The notes below the pieces were generated by a model, which made no database searches, had not been told where the DNA came from, and saw only the letters and a program-made list of their open reading frames with translations. DNA of 6,842 nt from JAYUHK01 sp043778415 (GTDB lineage: Bacteria > Bacteroidota > Bacteroidia > Chitinophagales > Saprospiraceae): the NCBI GenBank assembly GCA_043778415.1, contig JAYWGG010000126.1:1-6842 (forward strand), written 5' to 3'. Of the stretch, positions 6,691 through 6,842 are shown piece by piece (the first letter of the stretch is position 1; the number at the start of each line of letters is the position of its first letter). A program made the position numbers and the translations under genes.

Positions 6691-6710
6691 GGGTGAGGGT
6701 TTTCTCACCC
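6691..6710. terminator. Hairpin between convergent genes, possible bidirectional terminator
   Basis: GGGTGAG (6691-6697) pairs perfectly with CTCACCC (6704-6710) around a 6-nt loop GGTTTT, giving a 7-bp GC-rich stem. It begins 2 bp after the hydrolase stop and overlaps the arcA stop codon (6705-6707). Read on the - strand the stem is followed by a short T run (TTTC); on the + strand no T run follows. The position between two converging genes supports a terminator role, more clearly for arcA. Confidence 0.5.
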
Positions 6711-6842
6711 CCGCTCTATCGGACATGTCATGCAATGGGAGCCACCGCGTGCGCGTGAAAGTTCATTGCTGGGTAGTGTGATGATGGTATTTTCGACATC
6801 TTCGGGGCGCAAAGTGCCATTCGCAAACTGCTCTAAAAGCTG
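6705..6842 (-). CDS. arcA: Arginine deiminase, C-terminal fragment (gene runs off the window)
   Basis: The last 45 codons of a - strand gene are present, ending with TGA at 6705-6707; the rest lies beyond the right edge. The visible end contains LPSNELSRARGGSHCMTCPI, which matches the conserved C-terminus of arginine deiminase (Pseudomonas aeruginosa ArcA has GGGHCMTCPI at the same place). The first Cys of HCMTC is the catalytic nucleophile that attacks the guanidinium carbon of arginine. The cytoplasmic enzyme converts L-arginine to L-citrulline and ammonia, the first step of the arginine deiminase pathway. The tail after CPI is only ERG, shorter than in the Pseudomonas enzyme. It converges with the hydrolase gene across a 16-bp gap and is unlikely to be related to the gld cluster. 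A related amidinohydrolase is possible but less likely. Confidence 0.87.
   Translation of the reverse strand, partial: QLLEQFANGTLRPEDVENTIITLPSNELSRARGGSHCMTCPIERG

Overview
The window looks like chromosomal DNA of a Bacteroidota bacterium, probably of the Cytophagia or a related class. The reasons are a recognisable gliding-motility ABC transporter set (GldA, GldF, GldG), AT-rich coding sequence, start codons preceded by A-rich stretches instead of Shine-Dalgarno sequences, and at least one good match to the Bacteroidota promoter pattern (TTTG, then TAnnTTTG). This is gene-content reasoning, not a taxonomic search.

Layout: positions 1-236 carry no convincing gene. They contain a 12-bp inverted repeat (69-98) that looks like an intergenic element. 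Six genes follow. Five closely spaced genes run on the + strand: gldA (237-1148), an unrecognised exported protein with a TTG start (1160-1831), gldF (1857-2588), gldG (2628-4331) and a DUF4340-type membrane-anchored protein (4379-5386). A sixth + strand gene (5411-6688) encodes a secreted zinc-dependent phospholipase C / S1-P1 nuclease-like hydrolase. It is close enough to belong to the same transcript but appears to have its own promoter over the end of the DUF4340 gene. A 7-bp-stem hairpin (6691-6710) separates it from the C-terminal end of a convergent arginine deiminase gene, arcA, which runs off the right edge on the - strand.

Function: GldA (ATPase), GldF (permease) and GldG (membrane-anchored auxiliary subunit with a large periplasmic domain) make a complete ABC-2 type transporter of the kind linked to gliding in Flavobacterium johnsoniae. 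The DUF4340 protein has the same bitopic layout as many partners of GldG-like proteins and is probably another periplasmic part of the complex. The small exported protein between gldA and gldF is the least understood member and the best candidate for a lineage-specific accessory. The hydrolase is unlikely to be a structural part of the transporter. I see no CRISPR array, transposase, phage gene, tRNA or rRNA, and nothing that amounts to a wholly new system. The most unusual content is the unknown exported protein inside the gld cluster and the large insertion in the hydrolase.
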